A stretch of 57,441 nt of DNA from an uncultured Alphaproteobacteria bacterium (lineage in GTDB: Bacteria > Pseudomonadota > Alphaproteobacteria > UBA6615), in NCBI GenBank assembly GCA_943787445.1, contig CALSML010000013.1, positions 1-57,441 of the forward strand. Direction: 5' to 3'. This document shows positions 10,147 through 20,515 of this stretch, one piece after another (position 1 is the first letter of the stretch; each line of letters starts with the position of its first letter). The notes under the pieces are model-generated. The model made no database searches. It had not been told where the DNA came from and was given only the letters and a program-made list of their open reading frames with translations. The position numbers and the translations under genes were made by a program.

Positions 10147-11013
10147 TCAGTCCGGGGTGAAAGCCGCGGCGTGATCGGTGATGAAGGTCCCCAGCGTGCG
10201 CGGTGGATGGCCGGTGATGTCGTGGGTCGCGGTTGTGACGTAGGAATAGGCACCGTTGGCCGCGAAACCGATCATCTTGACCTGATGCTCGATCAGCCAT
10301 GACGGCAATCCACGTTTTGTCACCATGTCTTCCCAGACATCCACATCGACGACGTTGTAGCGGATGTCGCGATCGAGAACGCGGCTGAAGGTCTCTGCCA
10401 CCTGATCTAGGCTGGGGGCCGTACCGGTCTGGTAGTGGCCCTGACCGTCATGTTTATCGTCTTCTGCCAGCACCGTGGCCGTCAGATCGGCGACGTCGCG
10501 TGGATCGGTCATGCTGATGGTCACGTCCCGGGGAATGGCGCTGGTAAAACTGTCGCCTTCCTTCAGACCCGCTGCGACATAGAGCAAATTGGTCATGTAG
10601 AAATTCGGTCGAAGAAACGTGTATCGAGTGCCGCACGTCGCGATCTTCTGTTCCAGCGCCTTGTGGGCCTCGGGAATGGGGGCAGGTGAATCGATGTTGC
10701 CCGAAAGTTTTACGATGCGCTCGCATCCAGCGTTGATGGCAGCTTCGATGGCGTTGGTTTGCTGTTCTTCGAGGACCGGACTGTGGCCTGAATTCAGATA
10801 GAGCGTGTGCACACCTTCCAGAGCCCGGTCCAGTGAGGCGCGATCATCGAGATCCGCGCTCACCAGATCGAGCCCGTCGCCCAGAGTCTGGCGTGCTTTG
10901 TCGATATCACGAACCAGATAGCGGGTGTTTAGGCCGCGTGCGGTGAGGCGGGGCGTGAGATGCTGTCCGGTGACACCGGTCGCGCCGGTGATCGCAATCA
11001 AATGTTCGCTCAT
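10147..11013 (-). CDS. NmrA-like NAD(P)-binding protein
   Basis: This 288-residue atypical SDR starts with a nucleotide-binding motif GATGVTGQ near residue 10. It continues with a helix-strand pattern and the NFYMTNLL and FTSAIPRDV segments found in NmrA/quinone oxidoreductase 2-like proteins. Such proteins are either redox-sensing regulators or NAD(P)H-dependent reductases, and the typical catalytic YxxxK motif is not evident. It is convergent with the enolase-superfamily gene (20 bases apart). It lies downstream of the GntR regulator on the same strand with a 40-base gap, so co-transcription with that regulator is plausible. Confidence 0.8.
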   Translation of the reverse strand: MSEHLIAITGATGVTGQHLTPRLTARGLNTRYLVRDIDKARQTLGDGLDLVSADLDDRASLDRALEGVHTLYLNSGHSPVLEEQQTNAIEAAINAGCERIVKLSGNIDSPAPIPEAHKALEQKIATCGTRYTFLRPNFYMTNLLYVAAGLKEGDSFTSAIPRDVTISMTDPRDVADLTATVLAEDDKHDGQGHYQTGTAPSLDQVAETFSRVLDRDIRYNVVDVDVWEDMVTKRGLPSWLIEHQVKMIGFAANGAYSYVTTATHDITGHPPRTLGTFITDHAAAFTPD

Positions 11014-11053
11014 ATCTGCCTCTGTTCGTGCGTGGCTGTCGGATTTGTTGCTG

Positions 11054-11801
11054 TTAGATTGCCGTCCAGTCGCGTGTCATCTCCAGAGAATAGACAAACC
11101 GGCCTTCGGGATGGACGCTGACGGTGGTCTCGAACACGCGTTCATCCTGCGCGGTATATCGCCGAATGATCGTCATGGCGGCACTGCCGGGCTCCACATC
11201 GAGCCGATCGGCGAGCTCGGGGGAGACCTGACTGGCGGTCATCTCCAGCTTTGCCTTGGCGATCACCTCCTTGTGCGCGCTTTCGATGATGCGGTGAACC
11301 GGCCCATGTTCGGTCAGCAGCTGTCGCGCGGTCACTTCATATTCGGGAATGACGAATATTTCCTGCCAGCAAATCGGCTGTCCGCTTTCGGTGGATCGGC
11401 GGACGCCGGAAATTCGGAACCAGTTTGAGCCTGGCGGGAGAGACAGACGCTTTGCATTGGCTGGCGTGAGGGTGACCGTTCCGGAATCGCTCAGTTCAAA
11501 GGTGGTGTTGGGATATCGCAGCAGCTCGGACAGTGAATTGACCGATTGCACATAAGTGTCTTTCGGGGCGATCGCGACCACGCGGGTGCCTGAACCGCGT
11601 CGCATCGAGACAAGACCCTCCTCGCGCAACTGGCGCAGGGCGGCACGAACGGTGTAGCCGACTGACATCGTAGCGAGCGCACAATTCCATCTCGGTGGGC
11701 AGCGTGGCGCCGACTTCCAGCGTCCCGGACACGATTTCGGTACGCAGTTCGGTGGCAATCACCTGATAGCGCGGCAAACCTTCATTCTGGGCAAGAGACA
11801 T
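11054..11801 (-). CDS. GntR family transcriptional regulator with UTRA domain (one frameshift)
   Basis: This is a DNA-binding repressor or activator of the HutC subfamily. The N-terminal winged helix-turn-helix is read from an ATG at 11801 (PRYQVIATELRTEIVSGTLEVG, then LPTEMELCARYDVSR). After one extra base near 11673 the helix continues as YTVRAALRQLREEGLVSMRRGSGTRV. The C-terminal UTRA effector domain runs to the stop, including LTEHGPVHRII and the final RFVYSLEMTRDW. UTRA domains bind small metabolites. It is divergent from the LVIVD/ABC permease genes 165 bases away, so these or the NmrA-like gene are likely targets. No convincing operator palindrome was found in that gap. Confidence 0.87.
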
Positions 11802-11966
11802 GATTTTGCAGGCGATCTGTAGCTGAACTGGTTGAATTATAGGGCGTGTCAGCGAAAGTGCGAATCTTCGGCTGCGCAAATCGTCTTGGCCGGTCCATGG
11901 ATCGCTTTACAGCGGTTGTGATCCCCTCCTAATGTTCGGTAACAACAAAACGAAGTGGGGGAAGTC

Positions 11967-13197
11967 ATGGCGTTTCCGGAAGGGCAAAGCTTTTCAAAGA
12001 ATGTGACCGCGATCGGTTACACCGATTGCGACAAGAAGCCCGCATTCAAGCTCGCGCTGCATCGCGACGGAGACCGCTGGTTCCTTTATGTCGGTTTGTT
12101 CTGGCAATCCGGGTTTTCCATTATCGAAGTGACGGACCCCGACCAATCCGCGTTTTGTGCGTTATGTCGAAGGTCCCGCAAATACCTGGACACTGCAGGT
12201 GCAGGTTGCCGATGGGCTGCTTGTGACCTCCCAGGAAAAGATCATGGAAGGCTGGGGCCATGTCGAGGGCCAGCCCTGGGGTGAGGGTGTCCTGATCTGG
12301 GATCTGAAAGACCCCGAGAATCCCGAGCTGCTGAGCCATTGGAAGACCGGTGGGGACGGGACCCATCGCAATTACTACGACGGTGGCCGCTATATTTACG
12401 CGACAGGCCTGCCGGACGGATATCAGGGCAACATCCTGCAGATCCTCGATATCGAGGATCCGCGCAACCCGGTCGAGGTTGGTCGCTGGTGGATGGAAGG
12501 CCAGCATATCGCCGGTGGTGAAGAGCCGGCAGCTCGCGGCGTGATGCTGCATGGCGGCGCTTATGTGAAGGGGGATTGCGCCTATCTGCCATACAGTTCG
12601 GGCGGTTTTGTTGTTCTGGACATCTCGGACAAGACAAACCCCACAAAAATCAGCGATTTGCCGTTCTGTCCGCCGTTCCAGACATTCATTGCGGTGCATA
12701 CCGCAGTGCCGCTGCAGGGCCGCGATCTGGTGATCGTCAACTCCGAGGCCATCAAGGAGAACTGCGAGGAACCATTGGGCTATGCCGGGATTGTCGATGT
12801 CTCCGACGAGACCAATCCGCGTCTAGCATCGCTGTTTCCGTTGCCGGTTCCGCCGGAGGATGCGCCCTATCGGACTTTCTGTGAGCGTGGTGGACGGTTC
12901 GGGCCGCACAATCAGCACCAGCCCCAGTATCAGGATATCCTCTACCAGGGCGAGGATCTGTGCTTTCTGACCTATTTCAATGCCGGATTGCGTATTTACG
13001 ACGTCTCGGAAGCTACCCAGCCACAGGAAGTCGGATATTTTCTGCCGCCGGACCCGACCGAGCGCCTTGGCCTGCTGCCGGCTTCAAAGCTTGTCGCCCA
13101 GACCGAGGACGTAATCGTCGACAACCGTGGGAATATCTTCATTTCCGATAAGAATCACGGGATTTACGTTCTTCGCTACGACGGTCTGAACCCCTGA
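11967..13197 (+). CDS. LVIVD-repeat beta-propeller protein (one frameshift)
   Basis: The protein of about 410 residues is built from repeated segments of the LVIVD type: GVLIWDLKDPENPELL, ILQILDIEDPRNPVEVG, GFVVLDISDKTNPTKI, YAGIVDVSDETNPRLA and LRIYDVSEATQPQEVG. Each forms a propeller blade ending in a D-P/T-N-P turn. No signal peptide is apparent. One frameshift near 12140 splits a blade (VTDPD to DPRFVRYVEG). ATG 11967 is chosen over GTG 11955 because it follows GTGGGGGAAG closely. An ABC permease starts 17 bases downstream. The molecular role is unknown; such propellers often bind proteins or small ligands. Confidence 0.75.
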
Positions 13198-13214
13198 TCT
13201 GCTGCTGAACGCAG

Positions 13215-14087
13215 GTGAGGCGACAATCCAGAGAACGGGTGTTCAATGTCTTCCGGCACAGCGTTTTGTGTGTCTGGCTGGCGATTGTAATCTTTCCGAT
13301 CTACTGGATCGTTCTGATCTCGTTCAAGGGGCCGGCCGAGTGGAATGTCTGGCCGCCGACCTACTGGCCGGACAGTCCGACCCTGTTCAACTATGTGCAG
13401 GTCTGGGTCAACGATCTGGCCACCGGCAGCGGCAATGGCGGGCTTGCCGATGTGATCGGCCCTTGGGAATCTCTGACCAACACCTTCGTGATTGCCCTGG
13501 TGGCCTCCACGCTTGCGACGGTTGCCGGTACCATCATTGCTTATGGAGCGTCCCGGTACCGGATCCTGACGGATTCTCAGCTGCTCTATTTCCTGATATT
13601 GCGCATGGTTCCGCCATTTGTGGTCGCGGCCCCGATATTTCTGTGGTTTTCGGCAATCGGACTGGTCGACACGGTGCTGGGGCTGACCATGCTCTACACG
13701 GTGACCACGCTGCCCTATGCCATGCTTGTGATGAAAAGCTTCATCGACGAAATTCCCCGGGATATCGAATACGCGGCTGAAATGCTCGGCGCGGCGCGCT
13801 GGCAGGTGTTCCGGGAAATCGTGTTCCCCCTTTTGCGTTCGGGGTTGGCGGCGACTTTCATGTTTCTCTTCATCCTGAACTGGAGCGAGTATTTCCTGGC
13901 GCTGATCCTGTCAAAGACCGATGTGTCGACCCTGCCGGTCCATCTCAATCGCTGGGCCGGAAACTCCGGCGCAAACGGGTATCAGGCGGCTTTGTCCGTG
14001 GGCTCGACATTGCCCCTGATCGTCATCGGTCTGCTGATCCGCAAACATCTGGTGCGGGGGCTCACATTCGGCTTCGCGGGCCGTTAA
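13215..14087 (+). CDS. ABC transporter permease, MalG/CUT1-like
   Basis: This inner-membrane permease of 290 residues has about six helices, the first at residues 15-35 (WLAIVIFPIYWIVLISF). The cytoplasmic EAA loop reads EYAAEMLGAARWQVFREIVFPLLRSG, matching the motif that contacts the ATPase. The C-terminal VRGLTFGF is typical of MalG-type sugar permeases. It starts at GTG 13215. A functional importer would need a second permease, an ATPase and a binding protein. None is present beside it, and the upstream partner is a propeller protein. It is therefore either an orphan whose partners lie elsewhere or a leftover of a larger operon. The frame is intact. Confidence 0.88.
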   Translation: MRRQSRERVFNVFRHSVLCVWLAIVIFPIYWIVLISFKGPAEWNVWPPTYWPDSPTLFNYVQVWVNDLATGSGNGGLADVIGPWESLTNTFVIALVASTLATVAGTIIAYGASRYRILTDSQLLYFLILRMVPPFVVAAPIFLWFSAIGLVDTVLGLTMLYTVTTLPYAMLVMKSFIDEIPRDIEYAAEMLGAARWQVFREIVFPLLRSGLAATFMFLFILNWSEYFLALILSKTDVSTLPVHLNRWAGNSGANGYQAALSVGSTLPLIVIGLLIRKHLVRGLTFGFAGR

Positions 14088-14219
14088 ACCCGTGGTCTCA
14101 ACATTCGAACGTTTTTGATGCGCATCGGGACATTTCGTGCGTCAGTTGGTAGTTTCTGAACAGATGCGCAGCAGATATCCCGGTTGCGCAAGCGGATGGA
14201 CCGGAAGGACAGATAAGCA

Positions 14220-15254
14220 ATGAAATTTGGATTGTTTGGTGGTGCACAGGCGGTACCCGGCGAGGTGGTGACAGAGGCCGCACTTGGCTATCACGAATAT
14301 GGCGAATACATCCAGGCGGCGGAGAAGTTCGGCTATTCCAGCGCATGGCTGGTGGAGCACCATTTCACCGGTTTTTCTCAATTGTCGGCCACTCTCAGCT
14401 ACATCTCCTATCTATCTGGAATAACATCAAAAATTCGACTTGGGAGCGCAGTCGTTGTGGTGCCGTGGCACAATCCGATCCTGCTGGCGGAACAGGTTGC
14501 GACCATCGATCAGCTGTCCAAGGGACGGTATGATTTCGGGGTTGGCCGGGGCTACCGTGCGAATGAATTTCAGGGCTTCGGGCTGGATATGGCGGACGCT
14601 CAGGACATCTTCGAGGAATCGATTGCACTGCTGAAGCGATCTTTCACCGAGACCGAGCGCTGGTCCTACAAATCCGATCGCTGGACCTTCAACGACATCA
14701 TCGTCGAGCCGCCCGTGGTGCAGACGCCCCATCCGCCCATGTGGGTGGGTGCGGGCAGCGAAGCTTCCATTCGCGGGGTCGCGCGCAACGATTTCAACCT
14801 TCTGCTCGATCAGATGTCGCCCTTTGAGGCCATTGGCGAGAAAATCCGCATTTATCAGGATGAACTCGACAAGCTGGGCAAACCCTATGATTGCGAGCGT
14901 GTTGCGGTGACCCGGGGCATGATGGTCGCGAACAACGACAATCAGCGTGCCGAAGCGCATATCCTGCGCGGTAAGTTCATATCCGAGGTTCAGGTCCTGA
15001 CCAAGGACAAGAAGGAAGGTCCACGCGCCTTCAGCCCTGTTTCTGTCTCCGATGACATCGATGCGATCTCCAACAACGGCGCCGTGCTCGGCGACAGTGA
15101 CGAGATGGGCGAGCGGGTGGAGCGCCTGCGTGAGCAGGGGGTACACACGATCCTGTTGCACGATCTCAGCGGTTCGTTTGACGGGTTGCAGCAGTTTGCC
15201 GAGGACGTCATGCCGAAATTTGCAGATGATGACGCTGTTCGGGCAGCTGAATAG
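14220..15254 (+). CDS. LLM class flavin-dependent oxidoreductase, tandem copy 1
   Basis: This 344-residue bacterial-luciferase-like (beta/alpha)8 flavoprotein would use reduced flavin and O2 to oxidise an unknown substrate. Family features are the N-terminal MKFGLFGG strand, the WLVEHHFTGFSQLSATLSYI block, RLGSAVVVVPWHNPILLAEQ, the DFGVGRGYRANEF phosphate-binding region and PPMWVGAGSEAS. It is intact. Copy 2 begins 21 bases downstream and is almost identical over its first 100 or so residues. The pair may form a heterodimer as LuxA/LuxB do, which is an inference. The start is the first ATG after AAGGACAGATAAGCA. Confidence 0.9.
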   Translation: MKFGLFGGAQAVPGEVVTEAALGYHEYGEYIQAAEKFGYSSAWLVEHHFTGFSQLSATLSYISYLSGITSKIRLGSAVVVVPWHNPILLAEQVATIDQLSKGRYDFGVGRGYRANEFQGFGLDMADAQDIFEESIALLKRSFTETERWSYKSDRWTFNDIIVEPPVVQTPHPPMWVGAGSEASIRGVARNDFNLLLDQMSPFEAIGEKIRIYQDELDKLGKPYDCERVAVTRGMMVANNDNQRAEAHILRGKFISEVQVLTKDKKEGPRAFSPVSVSDDIDAISNNGAVLGDSDEMGERVERLREQGVHTILLHDLSGSFDGLQQFAEDVMPKFADDDAVRAAE

Positions 15255-15275
15255 CGGAAGATTGAGGAGAAAACG

Positions 15276-16326
15276 ATGAAGTTCGGATTGTTTGGCGGTG
15301 CACAGGCGGTACCTGGTGAAGTCGTGACGGAAGCCGCACTCGGCTATCACGAATATGGCGAATATATTCAGGCGGCGGAGAAGCACGGCTATTCCAGCGC
15401 CTGGCTGGTGGAACATCATTTCACCGGCTTCTCGCAGCTTTCCGCGACGCTCAACTACATCTCCTACCTCTCTGGTATCACTTCTAAAATTCGCCTTGGC
15501 AGTGCGGTTGTGGTGGTGCCGTGGCACAATCCGATCCTGCTGGCCGAACAGGTTGCGACCATCGATCAGCTGTCCAAGGGGCGCTATCGATTTCGGGATC
15601 GGGCGCGGCTATCGTGCCAACGAATTCCACGGCTTCGGACTGGAGATGGCGGATGCGCAGGAAATCTTCGAGGAATCGATTGCGCTGCTGAAGCGGTCCT
15701 TCACCGAGTCCGAGCGCTGGTCCTACAAATCCGACCGATATCAGTTCAACGACATCATCGTGGAACCGCCCGTGGTTCAGCAGCCCTATCCGCCCATGTG
15801 GATCGGTGCGGCGAGCGAGAATTCGGTGCGCGGGGCTGCGCGGAACGGCAACAATCTGCTGCTCGCCCAGGTGCCGACATTCGAGACGATCGGCGAGACC
15901 GTGGCCATTTATCGCGATGAGCTTGACAAGATGGGCGTGGAGTTCGATGCGTCCCGTGTTGCCGTGACCCGGGGCCTGATGGTTGCCAACAATGACAATG
16001 AGCGCGCCGAAGCCCATGTGTTGCGCGGCAAGTTCCTGACTGAGGTTCAGTCTCTGGCGACGGATCCGAAGTTCCAGTCGAAGACCTTCGTGCCCGCTGA
16101 GCGTCACAAGAATCGCGGAAATCCGACCGATGTTTCCGAAGCCGGCGCCATTCTGGGCTCTTCGGAAGAGATGATCGAGCGGGTTGAGAAGCTCTATGAG
16201 CTTGGCGTGCGCAATATTCTTTTGCACGACCTTTCGGGATCCTTCGATGCCCTGCAGCAATTCGCCGAAGAGGTGATGCCGCATTTCGCAGGCCGTGAGG
16301 GCGACGCCGTTCAGGCTGCCGAATAG
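15276..16326 (+). CDS. LLM class flavin-dependent oxidoreductase, tandem copy 2 (one frameshift)
   Basis: This paralogue of the preceding gene has about 349 residues when repaired. The first 100 or so residues differ from copy 1 at only about two positions although the codons differ often. The C-terminal third is more divergent, with an insertion around KFQSKTFVPAERHKNRG. One extra C near 15588 turns the conserved DFGIGRGYRANEF into another frame; copy 1 has TATGATTTC where this copy has TATCGATTTC, which pinpoints the inserted base. The ribosome site TTGAGGAGAAAACG precedes ATG 15276. The gene is probably functional in the organism and damaged only in the read. Confidence 0.88.
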
Positions 16327-16346
16327 GTACCTGACTGCGGGTGGCC

Positions 16347-16379
16347 GGAACCCCGGTGATGCCGGAGTTTCCTTTGTTT
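16347..16379 (+). terminator. Possible rho-independent terminator after the LLM pair
   Basis: GGAACCCCGG (16347-16356) and CCGGAGTTTCC (16362-16372) can pair imperfectly around a 5-base loop, followed by TTTGTTT. It sits between the LLM pair and the molybdopterin-binding dehydrogenase. One bulge and a short T-run make the call weak. Confidence 0.3.
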
Positions 16380-16465
16380 GATGATGCGGTCGGTTCCGAT
16401 GCACCGATCTGGTATGACCACGCTTTCATGGTGGTGAGAGCGATATCCTTCTGAGGAGTGAGTTT

Positions 16466-18799
16466 GTGGACGATATGATTTTTGGAACCGGCCCCAATGC
16501 CGTGAGCCAGCCTGTCACCCGCACGGAAGACCCGCGTCTGCTGCGCGGCAATGGCGTTTACACCGACGACAAGAACCTTGCGGGCCAGGCCTATGCCAGC
16601 TTCTTGCGGGCTTCCGTTGCCCATGGCGAGATCACGAAACTGGATGTCACTGCGGCGAAGGCGGCACCCGGTGTTTTGGCGGTCTACACCGCCGGTGATC
16701 TCAAGGCCGCGGATCTGGGGAGTCTGCCCAACAATCTGCCGGTCAAGAGCAAGGACGGCACGCCGCTGATCAAGCCGGTCCGCCCGATCCTGGCCACGGG
16801 TCGGGTGCGACATGTGGGGCAGCCGATTGTCGCGATCATCGCGGAAAGCGCTGCTCAGGCCCGTGATGCGGCCGAACTTGTCGAGCTTGATGTCACTCCC
16901 TTGCCGCCGGTCACCTCGCTGGAGGAGGCCGTCCGCGAGGGCGCGCCGCAGCTGCATGACGAAGCACCCAACAATGTGTGCCTGGACTTCCAGATGGGGG
17001 ATGCCGCGGCCACGGCAGCGGCCTTTGCCGAAGCCGCCCATGTGACCCGGCTGCATCTGGACAACAACCGCTGTTTTGTCTCGGCGATGGAGCCGCGCGC
17101 CGCGGTGGCCGACTTCGACACCGAGGACGATCGTTACATCCTGCATGTGTGCTCTCAGGGCGTGATGGGAATGCGCAACATCCTGGCCGGAGCGATTTTC
17201 AACGTGGAGCCCGAAAAAATCCACGTGTTCACAAGCGATGTGGGGGGCTCTTTCGGGATGAAGGCGATGCCCTATCACGAATATCCGGTGATCATGCTCG
17301 CAGCCAAGCAGCTCGGTCGCCCGGTCAAATGGACCGCGGATCGCAGCGAAAGCTGTGTGTCGGACCATCAGGGGCGCGCCAGCCAGTTCGAAGCCGAACT
17401 CGCGCTGGACAAGGATGGCCGGTTTCTGGCCGCCCGGGTGACCGGACTGGCCGATATGGGTGGTTATCTGACCGGCACCGGTCCGCTCGCCCAGTCGGTG
17501 AATATCGGCAAGAACTTGCCCTGCATGTATGTCACGCCGGCGATCGATGTGAACATGCGCTGCGTCTTCACCAACACGGTCTATGTGGGTGCCTATCGCG
17601 GTGCCGGACGCCCCGAAGGCAATTTCATCATGGAGCGCCTGGTCGATACGGCGGCCCGGGAAATGGGCATCGATCCGATCCAGATTCGCCGACGCAACCT
17701 GATTCCAAATTCGGCCTTTCCCTTCACCGCGGCCAGCGGTCAGGTGATCGACAGCGGCGACTTCGAGGCAATGCTCGTGCAGGCCGTTGCGGCCAGCGAC
17801 TGGGTGGGATTTGCCGGACGTCGGGCCAGCTCCGAAAAACGCGGCATGAAGCGCGGCATCGGGGTGTGTTCCTATCTCGAGGTGACGGCGCCGGCCGGCA
17901 AGGAAAATGGCGGCATTCGCTTTGGCGAGGATGGCCGGGTGACCATGGTATCGGGCACGCTCGATTACGGGCAGGGGCACCGCTCGACCTTCGGCCAGAT
18001 CGTCAGTGCCCGGCTGGGCATTCCGTTCGACCGGATCGATCTCCTGCAGGGGGATTCCGACGAATTGCTCGTCGGGGGCGGCACCGGCGGCTCACGCTCG
18101 GTCATTGCTGCCGGTGGCGCGTTCTACGAAGCCGCTGCGGAGGTCATCGAGAAGGGCAAGGCGGTCGCCGGTCATGTGCTCGAAGCCGCGGTCGAGGATA
18201 TCGAATTCGCGGATGGCGATTTCCGCATTTCCGGTACCGATCGGTCAATCCATCTGCTCGATCTGGCGGCGAAAGCACGGGAGCTGGCGGGCGCCAATGG
18301 CTTGCCCGACAGCCTGGAAGTACAGCTGGTACACGACACGGCACCGTCCGCATTCCCCAACGGGGTGCATATCGCGGAAGTCGAGATCGATCCGAACACC
18401 GGGGAAACCAATGTCGTGAAATACACCGTCGTCGATGACTTCGGGAATGTCATCAACCCGTTGCTGGTGGGCGGACAGGTCCATGGCGGCGTGGTGCAGG
18501 GAATCGGTCAGGCGCTGATGGAGAATGTTGTCTATGACCGCGATGGCCAGCTCATCACCGGTTCCTACATGGACTACGCCCTGCCGCGCGCCGATCAGGT
18601 GCCCGATATCGAGTTCCTTGATCATCCGGTGCCCGCGAAAACCAATGTGCTCGGCGCCAAGGGTGCCGGCGAAGCGGGTGTGAGCGGAGCGCTGCCCGCG
18701 GTCATGAACGCCGTGGTGGATGCGTTGGCCGAGTTTGGGGTCGAAAGCATCGACATGCCAGCAACGCCCGAGAAGGTCTGGCGCGCCATACATGGATGA
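16466..18799 (+). CDS. Xanthine dehydrogenase family, molybdopterin-binding (large) subunit
   Basis: This 777-residue large subunit of the aldehyde oxidase/CO dehydrogenase form II type is expected to hydroxylate an aldehyde, purine or aromatic substrate with Mo-MCD. The N-terminal a/b hammerhead domain begins [17 protein letters not shown]. The molybdopterin domains contain [25 protein letters not shown] (the position of the CO-dehydrogenase cysteine loop, here without that cysteine), and [10 protein letters not shown] with the catalytic glutamate. It begins at GTG 16466 after GAGGAGTGAGTTT. The FAD and 2Fe-2S partner subunits normally encoded beside it are absent in the window. No frameshift is seen. 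Confidence 0.92.
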   Translation: MDDMIFGTGPNAVSQPVTRTEDPRLLRGNGVYTDDKNLAGQAYASFLRASVAHGEITKLDVTAAKAAPGVLAVYTAGDLKAADLGSLPNNLPVKSKDGTPLIKPVRPILATGRVRHVGQPIVAIIAESAAQARDAAELVELDVTPLPPVTSLEEAVREGAPQLHDEAPNNVCLDFQMGDAAATAAAFAEAAHVTRLHLDNNRCFVSAMEPRAAVADFDTEDDRYILHVCSQGVMGMRNILAGAIFNVEPEKIHVFTSDVGGSFGMKAMPYHEYPVIMLAAKQLGRPVKWTADRSESCVSDHQGRASQFEAELALDKDGRFLAARVTGLADMGGYLTGTGPLAQSVNIGKNLPCMYVTPAIDVNMRCVFTNTVYVGAYRGAGRPEGNFIMERLVDTAAREMGIDPIQIRRRNLIPNSAFPFTAASGQVIDSGDFEAMLVQAVAASDWVGFAGRRASSEKRGMKRGIGVCSYLEVTAPAGKENGGIRFGEDGRVTMVSGTLDYGQGHRSTFGQIVSARLGIPFDRIDLLQGDSDELLVGGGTGGSRSVIAAGGAFYEAAAEVIEKGKAVAGHVLEAAVEDIEFADGDFRISGTDRSIHLLDLAAKARELAGANGLPDSLEVQLVHDTAPSAFPNGVHIAEVEIDPNTGETNVVKYTVVDDFGNVINPLLVGGQVHGGVVQGIGQALMENVVYDRDGQLITGSYMDYALPRADQVPDIEFLDHPVPAKTNVLGAKGAGEAGVSGALPAVMNAVVDALAEFGVESIDMPATPEKVWRAIHG

Positions 18800-18823
18800 T
18801 CTGACGACGCGAGGGCCCTTCCC

Positions 18824-19769
18824 ATGTTGGTGAAGGGCCTGAACGCGCGACTTGAAGCGATCCCGGCCGGGGTGCGTGGCGTGTTGCTGGTGGTGATCGC
18901 CAGTGCCTTTTTCGCGACCATGCACAACACCATTCGCCATGTGACCCATGTCGAGGGACTGCACCCGTTCGAGGTTGCGTTTTTCCGCAATTTTCTCGGG
19001 CTGCTCGTGTTCATTCCGATCTTCCTGCGGATGGGTTTCGGGGGTACTTCGCACGCCAAAGATCCACTGGCATGTGGGACGCGCCTTTCTGAATTCGGCA
19101 TCGATGCTGTCCTGGTTCACCGCGCTGAGCCTGATGCCGGTGGCCGATGCCACGGCGGTGAGCCTCATCGGGCCGGTTTTTGTCGCGTTGCTGGCGATGT
19201 TCTTTCTCAAGGAACATGTCGGCCCGGTGCGGTGGCTGGGGATCGCGCTTGCGATCATTGGCGGGCTGATTGTGGTGCGGCCCGGCTTCAATGAAGTCAG
19301 TTCAGGCGTCTGGCTGGTCCTGTTTTCCGCCATCGCCGTCTCCAATTCCAAGATTGTGGCGAAGATCCTGACCCGCACCGAAGGCGCGGCGACGATCGTG
19401 GCTTATCTGACCCTGCTGATGACCCCGATCACCCTGATTCCAGCCCTGTTCGTCTGGCAAAACCCGACACTGGAGCAACTGGGCTGGATGGCGGTGATCG
19501 GCATCTGTGGCACCACCGGGCATCTGCTGTTCGTGCAGGCCTACAAGATGGCCGATATCAGCCTTGTCGAACCCGCCATGTTCACCCGCATGGTGTGGGC
19601 TGCGATCATTGGTTACGTCGTGTTTTTCGAATTTCCGGAGTTCTGGACCTGGATTGGCGCGGGGGTCATCGTGGTCGGCACGACCCTGCTGGCTCGTCGC
19701 GAGGCACGGTCGGAACCGCGCGTGGTCAGCCCGGTCAGTTCCACGGTCAATCCGACGGTCGGAGATTAA
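18824..19769 (+). CDS. DMT (EamA) family transporter (one frameshift)
   Basis: This inner-membrane drug/metabolite transporter has about 314 residues after repair and ten predicted helices in two EamA repeats. The first repeat begins [24 protein letters not shown]. The second covers [19 protein letters not shown] through [18 protein letters not shown] run of five G near 19050 has one base too many: GFG should continue [20 protein letters not shown], which is found in the next frame. It starts 24 bases after the molybdoenzyme and may export or import a related metabolite. The specificity is unknown. Confidence 0.87.
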
Positions 19770-19840
19770 GCTTTTGTGCAGATTGTCATGCTTTAGACTG
19801 GTTAGGGCGGTCGAGGCGACCGGATGTATCTAGGGGATCT

Positions 19841-20464
19841 ATGAAAATGCGATTTTCACTCGCAGCTGCGGCGCTTTCACTGACATTTTCGATGCTTGTC
19901 GCCCCTATGGCGCAGGCACAGCGACTGGCCATTCCGGGGTTTGATGTGCCGGTCTGTGAAGGAAGCATTTCGACCTTCGTACTCGATGCTGTGCCCGGAG
20001 ACGGATTTTACTGGGTCGATATTTTCGACAAGACCGATGAAGCCCTGGCGTTTCGTGAAACCTTCCTGAAGACCTTGCGGGCGGACGGGCGCAAGACCAA
20101 CGAGGATGGCGGTCTGGTGTTCAACTTCGAATCCCAGTCTGCATTTTTGGGGCTGAGTTCGCGCGGTGGGATCGACAAGGCACAGGGAAGTGGCGCACGG
20201 GATAGCAGATCATCAGGCGATATCGGCCTGAGCGAATTGCGCGACACGATCCGCGAGGGCAATCCGAGCCGACGGAATCGCACATCGCTTGGCCAGACTA
20301 TTGATGCCAAGGCCGAACTTCGCGACAGCAAGACCGGCCGGGTCATGTGGTTGGCCACATTGTCCTGCCAGCCTCTGACGGGAGATCGAAAACTGCTGAT
20401 GCAGTTCATCTCGAAAGTCATCGTCGACAGTCTGGCGCGCGAGGGTGGCAAGACGACCTTTTAA
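19841..20464 (+). CDS. Secreted protein of unknown function
   Basis: A 207-residue protein opens with a clear Sec signal peptide: KMR, a hydrophobic core to about residue 22, then MAQAQ with likely cleavage after AQA. The mature part has a basic, serine-rich middle (about residues 110-150, rich in R, S, D and G) that looks disordered. The C-terminal module AELRDSKTGRVMWLATLSC and then KLLMQFISKVIVDSLAREG resembles periplasmic proteins that carry a D-x-x-T-G-x-V-x-W strand and end in a helix. It is not assigned to a family. It has its own 71-base upstream gap with a small CGGTCG/CGACCG hairpin, and is followed 51 bases later by a Gfo/Idh gene. Confidence 0.75.
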   Translation: MKMRFSLAAAALSLTFSMLVAPMAQAQRLAIPGFDVPVCEGSISTFVLDAVPGDGFYWVDIFDKTDEALAFRETFLKTLRADGRKTNEDGGLVFNFESQSAFLGLSSRGGIDKAQGSGARDSRSSGDIGLSELRDTIREGNPSRRNRTSLGQTIDAKAELRDSKTGRVMWLATLSCQPLTGDRKLLMQFISKVIVDSLAREGGKTTF

Positions 20465-20515
20465 TCGGGGCTGCAAAAAAGCCACTGGGATAACAATTTC
20501 AAAAGAGGGATGGGA

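Noticed and set aside
14427-15527. 366-codon minus-strand open frame opposite the LLM genes
   Set aside because: It has no recognisable domain and repeats in the same way in both LLM copies because the coding strands are homologous.
15755-17980. 741-codon minus-strand open frame opposite the molybdoenzyme
   Set aside because: Its length reflects high GC and strong codon bias on the coding strand. The plus-strand protein has the full xanthine dehydrogenase motifs.
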